Source: DYEP01 sp040755615 (GTDB lineage: Bacteria; Bacillota; Sulfobacillia; DUSP01; DYEP01). Taken from it: 35,279 bases of DNA. The stretch's first letter is position 1, and every line of letters starts with the position of its first letter. The notes under the pieces were generated by a model. The model did no database searches. It saw only the letters and a list, made by a program, of their open reading frames with translations, and was not told where the DNA came from. Position numbers and translations under genes: made by a program. Below, one piece after another: positions 6,874-15,510 of this stretch. The stretch covers positions 1-35,279 of the forward strand of contig JBFMAL010000029.1 of NCBI GenBank assembly GCA_040755615.1. The letters are read 5' to 3'.

Positions 6874-8757
6874 TCACTCCTTCTTGTAATCAGCGTCTAT
6901 CACGTCGTCCGGTTGCTTGCCGCCTGCATCATGCCCCTGCTTGCCGGTTTCCGTGACGCGCTTGTACATCTCCTCGGCCAGTTTGTACGAGACTTCCTGC
7001 AGCTCCTCGATGGCCTTGTTGATCCGCCCCAGGTCCTCGCCTGCCACAGCTTCTTTCAGCGCGGCTATGGCAGCTTCAGCCTTTTGCTTCTCTGCAGCGG
7101 GTGCCTTGTCTCCCAGCTCCTTCAGGCTCTTTTCAGTTGAGTAAATGATCTGGTCGGCCCTGTTCTTCGCCTCGATGAGCTCTCTCTTTTTCGCATCCTC
7201 TGCGGAGTACTGCTCGGCCTCTTTGACCATTCTTTCCACTTCTTCGCGGGTCAGCTGGGTGGAGGCAGTGATGGTAATCCGCTGCTCCTTATTGGTAGCC
7301 CGGTCCTTAGCAGACACGTTAAGGATGCCATTGGCATCGATATCAAACGTCACTTCGATCTGAGGTATCCCCCTGGGCGCAGGCGGGATACCTACCAGGT
7401 GGAACCGTCCCAGGGTCCGGTTATCCCGCGCCATGGGACGCTCGCCCTGCAGCACGTGGATCTCCACCGAGGTCTGGCCGTCCGCCGCCGTTGTGAATAC
7501 CTCGGTCTTCCTCGTGGGTATGGTGGTATTCCGCTCGATCAGCCGGGTCATCACTCCGCCCAGCGTCTCCACTCCGAGCGACAGCGGAGTGACATCGAGC
7601 AACACAATATCTTTGACCTCACCGGACAGCACTCCGCCCTGAATGGCCGCACCTATCGCCACCACCTCGTCGGGGTTCACTCCCCTGTGAGGCTCCTTGC
7701 CCGTGAGCTTTTTAACCAGTTCCTGAATTGCCGGCATCCTGGTGGAGCCGCCTACCAGAATAACCTCGTCCAAGTCCTCGGGCTTCAGTTTTGCGTCCTC
7801 GAGCGCCTGCCTGAATGGGCCTATGGTTCTGGCAGTCAGGTCCTCGGTGATCTCCTCAAACTTCGCCCTGGTGATCTTGACTTCAAGGTGCTTGGGGCCT
7901 GTGTGATCAGCCGTGATGAATGGCAGTGAAATAGTGGTCTCATATACCGTTGAAAGCTCCTGCTTGGCCTTTTCCGCCGCTTCCAACAGCCGCTGAAGTG
8001 CCTGCCTGTCTTTCCTGAGGTCTATCCCGTTTTCCCGTTTGAACTGCTCTGCAACATAGTCGACGATCCTCTGGTCGTAGTCGTCTCCGCCTAAGTGCGT
8101 GTCGCCGCTTGTAGACTTGACCTCGAACACGCCGTCTCCCACTTCCAGGATGGACACATCGAAGGTGCCTCCACCGAGATCCCACACCAGGATGGTCTCG
8201 TTGGTCTTCTTATCAAGGCCGTAGGCCAGTGAAGCCGCTGTAGGCTCGTTTATGATGCGCAGCACCTCAAGGCCTGCGATCCTTCCTGCGTCCTTCGTCG
8301 CCTGTCTCTGAGAGTCGTTGAAATATGCGGGTACGGTGATGACTGCCTTCGTCACCGGTTCCCCCAGGTACTTCTCCGCGTCTTCCTTCAGCTTCCGCAG
8401 GATCATGGCGGAGATCTCTTCGGGCGTAAACTCCTTTCCCGCAGCCGGGATATACACGCGCGCGTCGCCGGCCGGGCCAGCCTTCACCTGATACGGCACC
8501 ATGTCCCTCTCTGCCTTCACTTCATCAAAGCGACGGCCCATGAAACGCTTAATAGAAAACACGGTGTTCTCGGGGTTTAGCACTGATTGGCGCCGCGCCA
8601 GCTGGCCGACCAGCCGCTCACCCTGCTTGGTGAAGCCCACCACCGAGGGCGTGAGCCTGCTTCCCTCGGTGTTGATAATGACCGTGGGCTTTCCGGCCTC
8701 CATTACCGATACTACTGAGTTGGTCGTGCCCAGATCGATGCCGAGCACTTTGCCCAT
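6874..8757 (-). CDS. dnaK: Molecular chaperone DnaK (Hsp70)
   Basis: ATP-dependent Hsp70 chaperone, 627 residues. The nucleotide-binding domain opens with GKVLGIDLGTTNSVV and carries TVPAYFNDSQRQATKDAG, the WDLGGGTFDVS phosphate loop and LVGGSTRMPAIQ. The substrate-binding domain starts after the linker DIVLLDVTPLSLG; a helical lid and a charged tail ending in DDVIDADYKKE follow. The tail matches the DVIDADY/EEVD-like ends of bacterial DnaK. The start chosen is the ATG at 8757, which follows GGGAGGTG; an upstream in-frame codon 14 residues earlier lacks a ribosome site. hspR lies just upstream and grpE downstream. Confidence 0.98.
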   Translation of the reverse strand: MGKVLGIDLGTTNSVVSVMEAGKPTVIINTEGSRLTPSVVGFTKQGERLVGQLARRQSVLNPENTVFSIKRFMGRRFDEVKAERDMVPYQVKAGPAGDARVYIPAAGKEFTPEEISAMILRKLKEDAEKYLGEPVTKAVITVPAYFNDSQRQATKDAGRIAGLEVLRIINEPTAASLAYGLDKKTNETILVWDLGGGTFDVSILEVGDGVFEVKSTSGDTHLGGDDYDQRIVDYVAEQFKRENGIDLRKDRQALQRLLEAAEKAKQELSTVYETTISLPFITADHTGPKHLEVKITRAKFEEITEDLTARTIGPFRQALEDAKLKPEDLDEVILVGGSTRMPAIQELVKKLTGKEPHRGVNPDEVVAIGAAIQGGVLSGEVKDIVLLDVTPLSLGVETLGGVMTRLIERNTTIPTRKTEVFTTAADGQTSVEIHVLQGERPMARDNRTLGRFHLVGIPPAPRGIPQIEVTFDIDANGILNVSAKDRATNKEQRITITASTQLTREEVERMVKEAEQYSAEDAKKRELIEAKNRADQIIYSTEKSLKELGDKAPAAEKQKAEAAIAALKEAVAGEDLGRINKAIEELQEVSYKLAEEMYKRVTETGKQGHDAGGKQPDDVIDADYKKE

Positions 8758-8809
8758 GAAAGACACCTCCCGAAATCCTAAATGATTACACTCACTCAAC
8801 TGTGCTCAG

Positions 8810-9073
8810 TTATTTCTTCCCGGCGTGCTCTTTCTTCTCCATCTCGAGGATTACGCGGATCCCTGCCAGGTTTATGCCTTGCCTGCACAGTTCGAGGATT
8901 CTTTGCAAGGTTCTTAGATCATTCTCCGAGTACAATCTAATGTTGTTTTCGGTACGGGCAGGGGCTACCAGCCCCTCCCTCTCCAACATGCGAAGGGTCT
9001 GGGCACCGACTCCAAGCAGCCTCGCGGCAACGCTGATTGTGTACACTGGCTCGTCGGGCCCATGGATTTTCAT
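8810..9073 (-). CDS. hspR: HspR-type MerR-family heat-shock repressor
   Basis: An 87-residue regulator of the MerR superfamily. The helix-turn-helix is in VYTISVAARLLGVGAQTLR, followed by the MLEREGLVAPART wing and NNIRLYSENDLRTLQRI, the pattern of HspR. HspR usually represses dnaK operons by binding HAIR inverted repeats, often with DnaK as co-repressor; autoregulation is therefore likely. The ATG at 9073 follows GAGGTGA; a GTG three codons earlier overlaps that site and is less likely. The gene is first in the operon, directly behind a strong promoter. In actinobacteria hspR is normally last, after dnaJ, so this order is unusual. Confidence 0.93.
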   Translation of the reverse strand: MKIHGPDEPVYTISVAARLLGVGAQTLRMLEREGLVAPARTENNIRLYSENDLRTLQRILELCRQGINLAGIRVILEMEKKEHAGKK

Positions 9074-9111
9074 TGGGTTCACCTCGGTTCTTTAGGAATG
9101 TTCTGGTGATG

Positions 9112-9140
9112 ATTATATGATGTTTGATTGTGTGAGTCAA
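9112..9140 (-). promoter_or_regulatory. SigmaA-type promoter of hspR-dnaK-grpE, possible HspR operator
   Basis: On the minus strand TTGACT (9140-9135) and TATAAT (9117-9112) are separated by exactly 17 bases, a near-perfect housekeeping promoter. The -35 box begins a short inverted repeat, TTGA-N9-TCAA. The HAIR consensus as I recall it has TTGAGT-N7-ACTCAA, so this is at best a degenerate HspR site. Confidence 0.8.
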
Positions 9141-9240
9141 TATATATGCTTATTTCGATATAACTTTCTTGTCACATTCGAATCAATTTATATGTACCCG
9201 TCACACCACCTGTGTGCAGCGGGCGCTGTGGACTGCACAG

Positions 9241-9281
9241 CAAAAAAGAGGCCCGGACACCGGGTAGACGGTGGCCGGACC
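9241..9281 (-). terminator. Terminator of the isobutyryl-CoA mutase/D-aminoacylase operon
   Basis: On the minus strand a 13-bp stem with one mismatch and a five-base loop (arms 9281-9269 and 9263-9250) is followed by TCTTTTTTG. It starts ~18 bases after the deacylase stop and closes the long minus-strand gene run. Confidence 0.9.
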
Positions 9282-9298
9282 CTGCTTGTCAGCTAAAG

Positions 9299-10648
9299 CT
9301 ATACCCTGCGGAGGACTTTCCCCGCGCGCACACCTGTGAACTCACCATCCCGTACAACGAACTGACCTTCGACCAGTACGTGCTTTATGCCTGCAGCCGG
9401 CAGTAGCGGCTCGGTGTAGGTCGAGCGGTCCTCAAGAGATTCCCTGTCAAATACGCAGATGTCCGCGTCGCTTCCGGGAATGAGCCGGCCCTTGCGCGCA
9501 AGTCCCAGCCGTTCTGCGGGCATGAGCGTCATCTTCCTGAGCGACTCGGCAAAGTCCAGTCGACCCTGTCCGACAAACCTTCCGAGCACCCTCGGGAACG
9601 TGCCGGACACACGGGGGTGGCCTCCCCCGTCTCTGACCGCGCCATCACTCGCCACCATCACGAGGGGATGAGCCAGCGCGCGGATCACCTCTTCCTCGTT
9701 CATCGCGAAGGCCACGATCCGTACCTCAGGTTCCTCCCGCCTGATCTGACCCATCTTTTCCTCTGTCAGCCGCTGTCCCCGGTACCTGCCCGTGGTGGCC
9801 AGCAACCTGTCGTAACCGATCCCCATGCGCCGGATGTTTCTCTCCTCGTATACGGTGGAGCCCGCGTATGTGGCAAACGCGTCGTACGGGTAGCAGTCAG
9901 CCTGGATGTCCACGCCTTCCTGGAGTAGCCGTTCAAGGAGCAGCAACGCCTCGTCCATCTGACCCATGGCGGCAGCTGAGCCTATGTGGGAGAATTGCAC
10001 CCGCACGCCGTGGGACCGGGAGACCTTTGCCAGCTCTTCTATGGAGTCGCACGCCATGTCAGCGTCACCTCGGTAATGTGCCGCCACCAGGGTGCCCGGA
10101 TAGTCTAAAAGCACCGAAGACTGCTCGATCACCTCTTCCGTTGTGATCCCCGGGTCGTATTCGAGCCCGTAGGACATCCCGAACGCGCCGGCCGAGAGCC
10201 CCCGCTTCACCAAATCCCGCAGCAGAGGCCACGCATCCTCCGGCGTGTGTTCGTACGGGTCGCGATAACCCATCTTGCGCCGTAAGACGTTGTAACCGAC
10301 AAGCATTGCTAGGTGGGTGTAACAACCCGCCGCCTGCGCGCTGTCGAGGTACGCAGGGATATCGTCCGCGCCGAGCCCGCAATTGCCGCCTACCACGGTA
10401 GTGACACCCATGAGCGCCATCTGCTTCTGCGTGTGAAAAAGAAGGCCGCGTCCTGTGTCAAGATCCTCATGAATATGGATGTCTATGAAGCCTGGGGCCA
10501 CACAGAGCCCTGAGACGTCCAGTTCCTCCCGCCCTGCGAGAGAAGGTCCGAGCTCCTGCACGCGTCCTGCTTCAATCCCGACATCCAGCCAATCATCGGT
10601 GCCGGAACCGGGGTCCAGCACCCTACCCCCTTTGAGCACGAGTTCCAA
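9299..10648 (-). CDS. N-acyl-D-amino-acid deacylase (D-aminoacylase)-like amidohydrolase
   Basis: A 449-residue metal-dependent amidohydrolase related to D-aminoacylase, which removes the acyl group from N-acyl-D-amino acids. Family marks in order: ELVLKGGRVLDPGSG at the start, GFIDIHIHEDLD with the first metal histidines, VVGGNCG with the conserved Cys, VAAHYRGD, VQFSHIGS, ADCYPYDAF, then MVASDGAV...HPRVSGTFPRVLGRF with the catalytic Asp, and a C-terminal beta domain (GSDADICVFD). The start is a TTG at 10648, nine bases after AGGAGG; starting at any upstream codon would overlap the MFS gene much further. The overlap of ~26 bases suggests translational coupling. The true substrate is unknown; many members are dihydroorotase-like or act on D-peptides. 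Confidence 0.85.
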   Translation of the reverse strand: MELVLKGGRVLDPGSGTDDWLDVGIEAGRVQELGPSLAGREELDVSGLCVAPGFIDIHIHEDLDTGRGLLFHTQKQMALMGVTTVVGGNCGLGADDIPAYLDSAQAAGCYTHLAMLVGYNVLRRKMGYRDPYEHTPEDAWPLLRDLVKRGLSAGAFGMSYGLEYDPGITTEEVIEQSSVLLDYPGTLVAAHYRGDADMACDSIEELAKVSRSHGVRVQFSHIGSAAAMGQMDEALLLLERLLQEGVDIQADCYPYDAFATYAGSTVYEERNIRRMGIGYDRLLATTGRYRGQRLTEEKMGQIRREEPEVRIVAFAMNEEEVIRALAHPLVMVASDGAVRDGGGHPRVSGTFPRVLGRFVGQGRLDFAESLRKMTLMPAERLGLARKGRLIPGSDADICVFDRESLEDRSTYTEPLLPAAGIKHVLVEGQFVVRDGEFTGVRAGKVLRRV

Positions 10649-11828
10649 AGCGTAAAACCTCCTTCGGCTGTTCTCTGTATCCTGACAGCGATATGAGCGC
10701 CACAAGGCTGAGAGCGGACGCAAGGTAAAAGCCTGAGTCAAAGCTGCCGGTTACATCGGATGCCCAGCCCGTGATAGCAGGCGCCAGCACAGTCGCAGCG
10801 CACGCTGCGAAGTTCAAGACCCCGAATACCGTGGCATATCTGTCCTGCGTGGTGATGTCAGCCACCAACGCCACGAGGAGCGGATCGGACGTGAGTTTTC
10901 CCGTAATACCGTACAGCAAAAGCGCGAATACGAGCCAGAATGTGCCCCCGGTCGCAGGCAGGAGGAACAACGCCAGCGCGGATACAGGAAGCATGAGCAT
11001 AAGGAGCCTGTGCCTGCCGAGCGTGTCTGACATCCGCCCCGCAGCGATGCCCGCCGGCACCGACACAAGAGGCATCACTGTGGAGATGACTCCTGCGACC
11101 TCGCCCGTGTAGCCTCTTTCCACCTGCAGGTAGTGGGGCAGCCACGTGAGGATGGCGTAAAAGCCGTACATAGAGCAAAAGGTCGACACGTATATCCGGA
11201 GAAGGCCGGGAGTAACGCAGGCGGGCGCACGCTGTCTTTCGCGCTGCGCGGGCGTATCCTGCTTTATGACCGCCGCCATTATCCCGGAGAGCAGAAGCGT
11301 AACCGCACCCAGCACGATGACAGGCGCCCTCCAGCCGAACCCGAACCGGTACACCATGACGCTGGAAAGCCACGTGCCCACCACCATACCGAACGACATT
11401 CCGCTGTTCACAATGGCGACCGCAAACCCCCTGCGTTCAGCCGGAACCGCCTGGGACACCACCGCGTATTGCGTTGAGTAATAGGTGCTCTGCCCCAGCC
11501 CGCACATAAGCCTCATGCCAGTGAAAGCCGGGAGCCCGCCCACCAGCCCGCTGCACAGCGCTCCCACCCCGTGCAGCACGTACCCGTAAAGCAGCAGGAC
11601 GCGCCGTCCCAGGATGTCACCAAGAACGCCCGCAGGTATCTGAAACAACGTGTACACCAGAAAAAAACCCGAGCTGATAAGCCCGATCTGGGTGTTCGTA
11701 AGGTTCCACTCGGCCCCAAGTTGCGTGGTGAGCGGCGCCAGCACCACCCGGTTGCCGTACATCAACACCCAGCCCAGGAAAAAGACTCCGACGACTCGCT
11801 TCCAATATAGGTGCGTGCTCTCTTGCAT
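10623..11828 (-). CDS. MFS transporter
   Basis: A 401-residue major facilitator with about 12 membrane helices. The loop between helices 2 and 3 carries GDILGRRVLLL, matching the MFS G-x-x-x-D/G-R-R motif; the equivalent second-half loop has GRMSDTLGRHRLL. The overall pattern (VLMYGNRVVLAPLTTQLGAE near the N-terminus) resembles the organic-anion/sugar-acid branch, but the substrate is not determined. The ATG at 11828 follows AAGAGGCTGATT and sits two bases after the DUF1786 stop, which supports coupling; a start 15 codons upstream would overlap that gene. Next to the deacylase it may import or export the deacylase substrate or product (inference). Confidence 0.88.
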   Translation of the reverse strand: MQESTHLYWKRVVGVFFLGWVLMYGNRVVLAPLTTQLGAEWNLTNTQIGLISSGFFLVYTLFQIPAGVLGDILGRRVLLLYGYVLHGVGALCSGLVGGLPAFTGMRLMCGLGQSTYYSTQYAVVSQAVPAERRGFAVAIVNSGMSFGMVVGTWLSSVMVYRFGFGWRAPVIVLGAVTLLLSGIMAAVIKQDTPAQRERQRAPACVTPGLLRIYVSTFCSMYGFYAILTWLPHYLQVERGYTGEVAGVISTVMPLVSVPAGIAAGRMSDTLGRHRLLMLMLPVSALALFLLPATGGTFWLVFALLLYGITGKLTSDPLLVALVADITTQDRYATVFGVLNFAACAATVLAPAITGWASDVTGSFDSGFYLASALSLVALISLSGYREQPKEVLRFGTRAQRG

Positions 11829-11830
11829 AA

Positions 11831-12862
11831 TCAGCCTCTTCGATTGTTGTAAATTCGTATGAGTCCAAAGCACCCTGTGAGCATCATATCCCCGTGCGGG
11901 GCCGCTTCGTACGCAGAAATGCCTCGCGCCATGCGCCTGTTCGGCCCGGTGACTGAGATGTTACGTGCGCCCATCATGGGCACATGTTCGCGGTGGTAAA
12001 ACGCGCCATGGCCGCCTGATGACAGCACCTCCTGCGCGCTCAGTTCCCCCCTGATGAACGCGTCAAGTCTGGTTCTGAGCAGCTTTTCATCCAGATTCCT
12101 GGTGTGATCCTCATATACCCCAAACACCCTCTCGCCGCGCACGATGAAGGCGACAGTGTGCATATTACCCACGTTTACTAGCACCGCGCCCTCCGCAGCC
12201 ATGGACGCGACGCGCGGGTCTTCAAGGCAGCCCGCTACTGCCGCGGGTCCTGTATCCATCACCATGGCGCCGGGTACGCTCCGGACCACGCCCTGCATCC
12301 TCGTGAGGTAGTCCGGCGGTTGCGTGTACGCCAGCGCATCCAGAGGTCCTCCGCCCTCGATGAACGCCTCCCACTGGCTGAACCTGAACACCCTGTCAGA
12401 CATGCCGGGGCAGTGGCCGTGGTCCTGGACCGCAACTGCAACGCGCTCCGGCAGGCTAACACCGTAATGGGCGACCACGCGGGATAATGTGGTCAGGTCC
12501 ACGTCCCTGAGTTCTACCACGCGCGCGCCGGGCTCGGGCCCATCAAGGAGCCTGATGCCCATGGCGACGACCTCTTCAAGGTCGTCGCTCAGCGTCCTTG
12601 CCGCGTCCTTTGAAGCGGATACAGCGAGGCCTGCTTTGATATGGTCCCTCACCGCCCGGGAAACGGGCCCGCCTCCCATTGTCACCCCCGAAAGATGGAT
12701 GCTCTCGCCTTTCGCTGTGAGCTGCCGTATGCGCTGCGCCATTACGCGCGTGGGTGAGGGCAGCACCAACTTGATACAGTTTTCAATGGGGACCTCGGGA
12801 TCCCACAACAGGATGTCCTGCGTCCCCCCACCCACGTCGATGGCAAGCACGCGCGTATCCAT
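11831..12862 (-). CDS. DUF1786 protein, ASKHA-fold ATPase-like
   Basis: A 343-residue protein matching DUF1786, a family loosely labelled as pyruvate-formate-lyase activating enzyme-related without proof. It opens with VLAIDVGGGTQDILLWDP, a phosphate-binding loop like those of Hsp70/actin/sugar-kinase proteins. A second glycine-rich loop is AVLVNVGNMHTVAFIV, and VMDTGPAAVAGC lies before it. The end has a Cys/Gly-rich segment (HGDMMLTGCFGLIRI). No iron-sulfur cysteine cluster or radical-SAM CxxxCxxC motif is present, so the activating-enzyme label is not supported. The ATG follows AGGAGGTAGATC. It lies between an acyl-CoA dehydrogenase and the MFS/deacylase pair; a role as an ATP-driven activator or as a kinase for the transported substrate is possible but unproven. 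Confidence 0.82.
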   Translation of the reverse strand: MDTRVLAIDVGGGTQDILLWDPEVPIENCIKLVLPSPTRVMAQRIRQLTAKGESIHLSGVTMGGGPVSRAVRDHIKAGLAVSASKDAARTLSDDLEEVVAMGIRLLDGPEPGARVVELRDVDLTTLSRVVAHYGVSLPERVAVAVQDHGHCPGMSDRVFRFSQWEAFIEGGGPLDALAYTQPPDYLTRMQGVVRSVPGAMVMDTGPAAVAGCLEDPRVASMAAEGAVLVNVGNMHTVAFIVRGERVFGVYEDHTRNLDEKLLRTRLDAFIRGELSAQEVLSSGGHGAFYHREHVPMMGARNISVTGPNRRMARGISAYEAAPHGDMMLTGCFGLIRIYNNRRG

Positions 12863-12929
12863 GATCTACCTCCTGCACGACTAATGGTGTAGTAAAGGAG
12901 AGAGGCCCCCTCCTCTGCCGCCTTTGCAC

Positions 12930-14087
12930 TTAACGTCCGGCGCCTGCCTCTTTCAGGATCTGCGCCGATATGACCAGTCTCATGACTTCTGATGTTCCCT
13001 CATAGATCTCTGTGATCTTCGCGTCTCTCATGTGCCTCTCTACCTGGTATTCACGCATGTAGCCGTAGCCTCCGTGAATCTGCAGCGCCTGCGAGGTATG
13101 GTGAACGGCCATCCTTGACGCGAACAGCTTGGCCATGGCCGCTTCCTTCGAGAACCGGGCGCCGGTCTGCTTCAGGTAGGCAGCCCGGTACGTGAGCAGC
13201 TGGGCCGCCTCTATGTCTGTAGCCATGTCCGCCAGCATCCACTGAATCGCCTGGAAACTGGCTATAGGTTTCCCGAACTGCTCTCTCTTTAGCGCGTAGT
13301 CCCGGGCCTTTTCGTAGGCGGCCCTTGCGATGCCCACCGCCTGCGCGGCGATGCCGATGCGCCCGCCGTCCAGGGTGCTGAGAGCGATTTTGAAGCCATC
13401 ACCCTCTTTTCCGAGCAGATTTCGAGCAGGCACCCTGACGTCCTCAAGGATCAGGTCCGCGGTGGTCGACGCGCGAATCCCCATCTTGTCCTCGGGTTTT
13501 CCGTAGCCAAGGCCCGGCGTGCCCGCTTCAACCAGGAACGCGCTCATGCCGCGAGATCCCGCCTCTTTGTTCGTGTAGGCGATGACCACGTACAGTCCGG
13601 CCTTGCCCGATCCGGATATGAAGCACTTCCTCCCGTTCAGGACATAATGGTCGCCGTCCTTCACCGCCTGCGTCCGGATGGAGGCCGCGTCCGAGCCGGC
13701 CCCGGGTTCCGTGAGTGCGAACGCGCCGAGCATCTCACCTGTCGCCATTTTGGGGATGAACTTCTGCTTTTGCTCCTCGGTCCCGTAGTACAGGATGGGC
13801 CAGCCCGCCAGGGACTGGTGCACCTCAAAAATCACGCCCGTTGAAGCGCAGCCGCGCGAGATTTCCTCAATACAGATGGTGTAAGCGACGAAGTCCGCCC
13901 CTATGCCGCCCAGCGTTTCGGGAAACGTCATGCCCATGTACCCCTGCTGCGCCAGTAGCTTCAGGTTCTCCTCGGGGTAGCGGGATTCCCTGTCCAGTTC
14001 GTCAGCGCCCGGCGCGATGTACTTGTCCGTCAGCTCGGCAATGGCCTTCTTGATCTCTTTCTGGTCCTCCGTAAGATCAAACCTCAT
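12930..14087 (-). CDS. Acyl-CoA dehydrogenase (short/branched-chain type)
   Basis: FAD-dependent dehydrogenase of 385 residues that introduces the 2,3 double bond into acyl-CoA. Conserved marks are FALTEPGAGSDAASI (FAD/substrate loop), GRKCFISGSG, IQWMLADMATDIEAA, LQIHGGYGYM and ITEIYEGTSEV. The Glu in YEGT is at the catalytic-base position of the butyryl-CoA dehydrogenase group. The start codon overlaps the meaB stop as ATGA, so translation is coupled. With an isobutyryl-CoA mutase in the same operon, the likely substrate is butyryl-CoA or isobutyryl-CoA; electrons would pass to an electron-transferring flavoprotein, whose genes are not in this window. Confidence 0.95.
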   Translation of the reverse strand: MRFDLTEDQKEIKKAIAELTDKYIAPGADELDRESRYPEENLKLLAQQGYMGMTFPETLGGIGADFVAYTICIEEISRGCASTGVIFEVHQSLAGWPILYYGTEEQKQKFIPKMATGEMLGAFALTEPGAGSDAASIRTQAVKDGDHYVLNGRKCFISGSGKAGLYVVIAYTNKEAGSRGMSAFLVEAGTPGLGYGKPEDKMGIRASTTADLILEDVRVPARNLLGKEGDGFKIALSTLDGGRIGIAAQAVGIARAAYEKARDYALKREQFGKPIASFQAIQWMLADMATDIEAAQLLTYRAAYLKQTGARFSKEAAMAKLFASRMAVHHTSQALQIHGGYGYMREYQVERHMRDAKITEIYEGTSEVMRLVISAQILKEAGAGR

Positions 14088-15061
14088 TCGACGTCCCCCT
14101 CGTACACACGGAGTATTTGAGAACCGTAAGCATTCAGAAGATACTTCGCCGCCTGGTAAGGATCGGTCTGCCGCGCAGTGAGACGCGCCAGGAGTCCGTC
14201 CAGCGCCTGGTCCCTCCTCGCCAGGTCCAGCGTCCTGTCCACCACGTGCTCGATCATGATGTCCCTGATGTCCGCCTCAGCCGACCTCAATTGCCTGTGT
14301 CTCATGTGGCCCGTTGAGTCAAGGTATTGCCGGTGCCCAATAATGGCCTGGTAAAGCTGGTCCACCCCCTCCCCGCTCCGCGCCTGAGTCTTCACAACAG
14401 GCGGAATCCACCCTTCGCTACAGTTCTCTGAAAGCATTCGGAGGTCTGCGACTGTTCTGTCCGAACCTTCCCTGTCCGCCTTGTTAACGCAGAACACATC
14501 CCCGATTTCAAGAATCCCGGCTTTGATCATCTGGACCTCATCTCCGAGCCCCGCTATGACCACAACGACCACCGTGTGGGCGTACCTCATGATCTCCACC
14601 TCGGATTGGCCGCTTCCCACCGTCTCCACGAGGATCAGGTCGCGTCCTGCCGCGTCCATCAGCTGGATCACACCGCCGCTCGCCCGGGAAAGCCCGCCCA
14701 GATGGCCCCTGGTCGCAAGGCTCCTTATGAACACCCCGGGGTCTCCTGCGTGGCTCTGCATCCTGACGCGGTCCCCGAGAATGGCTCCGCCGCTGAAAGG
14801 GCTGGTAGGGTCGACCGCCAGTATGCCTACAGAATGACCGTGGGCGCGCGCCACCTTTGCCAGCCTGTCCACCAGCGTACTCTTGCCCACCCCCGGCGCC
14901 CCGGTAAGTCCCACGATGTATGCGTGGCCTGTATGGGGGTAAATGCGTTTCAGGATCTCCTCGTACCCCTCCTGCTCGTTCTCCACAATAGTAATGGCAC
15001 GGGCGAGGGCACGCCTGCAGCCTTCCAACACTCCGTTCACTATTTCGTCAACGCTTCGCAC
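14084..15061 (-). CDS. meaB: MeaB/ArgK-family G-protein chaperone of the B12 mutase
   Basis: A 325-residue GTPase of the MeaB (formerly ArgK) family. MeaB-type proteins load and protect adenosylcobalamin in methylmalonyl-CoA and isobutyryl-CoA mutases. The Walker A loop is GAPGVGKST (54-62). DPTSPFSGGAILGDRVRM is the characteristic switch region, ILVETVGSGQSEVE carries the G3 part and CVNKADREGSD the NKxD part. A C-terminal helical dimer arm follows. The start is GTG, 11 bases after the icmB stop. It overlaps the next gene by ATGA. Confidence 0.96.
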   Translation of the reverse strand: MRSVDEIVNGVLEGCRRALARAITIVENEQEGYEEILKRIYPHTGHAYIVGLTGAPGVGKSTLVDRLAKVARAHGHSVGILAVDPTSPFSGGAILGDRVRMQSHAGDPGVFIRSLATRGHLGGLSRASGGVIQLMDAAGRDLILVETVGSGQSEVEIMRYAHTVVVVVIAGLGDEVQMIKAGILEIGDVFCVNKADREGSDRTVADLRMLSENCSEGWIPPVVKTQARSGEGVDQLYQAIIGHRQYLDSTGHMRHRQLRSAEADIRDIMIEHVVDRTLDLARRDQALDGLLARLTARQTDPYQAAKYLLNAYGSQILRVYEGDVE

Positions 15062-15072
15062 TTGTTCCGTAC

Positions 15073-15465
15073 TTATCCCTTCACATGTGATTTGATGAAT
15101 GTCACAATATCATCAGTGGACGTGCCAGGTCCGAACACGGCGTGTACTCCCGCACCCTTCAAATACTCCACATCTTCCTCTGGGATGATCCCGCCCACGA
15201 GGAACAGCACGTCGCCGGCGCCCTTTGCTCTGAGCTGCTCGAGCACCCTGGGTACCAGCGTGTTATGCGCTCCCGATAGGATGCTAAGTCCTACTACCTG
15301 CACGTCTTCCTGCACAGCAGCCTCGGCGATGTCCTCCGGCGTTTGCCGGAGCCCGGTGTAAATCACCTCCATGCCCGCGTCCCGGAGCGCCCTGGCGACG
15401 ACCCTAGCTCCCCTGTCGTGCCCGTCAAGCCCCGGCTTGGCCACAAGCACCCGAATCCTCTGCAA
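15073..15465 (-). CDS. icmB: Cobalamin-binding small subunit of acyl-CoA mutase
   Basis: A 130-residue B12-binding domain protein. The base-off cobalamin motif DGHDRG (14-19) has its His16 at the position that ligates cobalt; SILSGAHNT and FLVGGIIPEEDVEYLKGAG complete the DxHxxG...SxL...GG pattern. It is the separate small subunit used by isobutyryl-CoA mutase and by archaeal-type methylmalonyl-CoA mutase. The start is TTG, with AAAGGAG upstream; an ATG between them is out of frame. The large subunit gene icmA lies upstream, separated by bioY. The choice of Icm over Mcm rests on residues in the large subunit. Confidence 0.93.
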   Translation of the reverse strand: MQRIRVLVAKPGLDGHDRGARVVARALRDAGMEVIYTGLRQTPEDIAEAAVQEDVQVVGLSILSGAHNTLVPRVLEQLRAKGAGDVLFLVGGIIPEEDVEYLKGAGVHAVFGPGTSTDDIVTFIKSHVKG

Positions 15466-15510
15466 GCCTGCATCACTCCTTTCTTACGTTAAGGCCGATA
15501 TCTTGTATTG

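Noticed and set aside
7399..7929. 176-residue plus-strand frame opposite dnaK
   Set aside because: It is a shadow of the highly conserved dnaK frame with no start site support.
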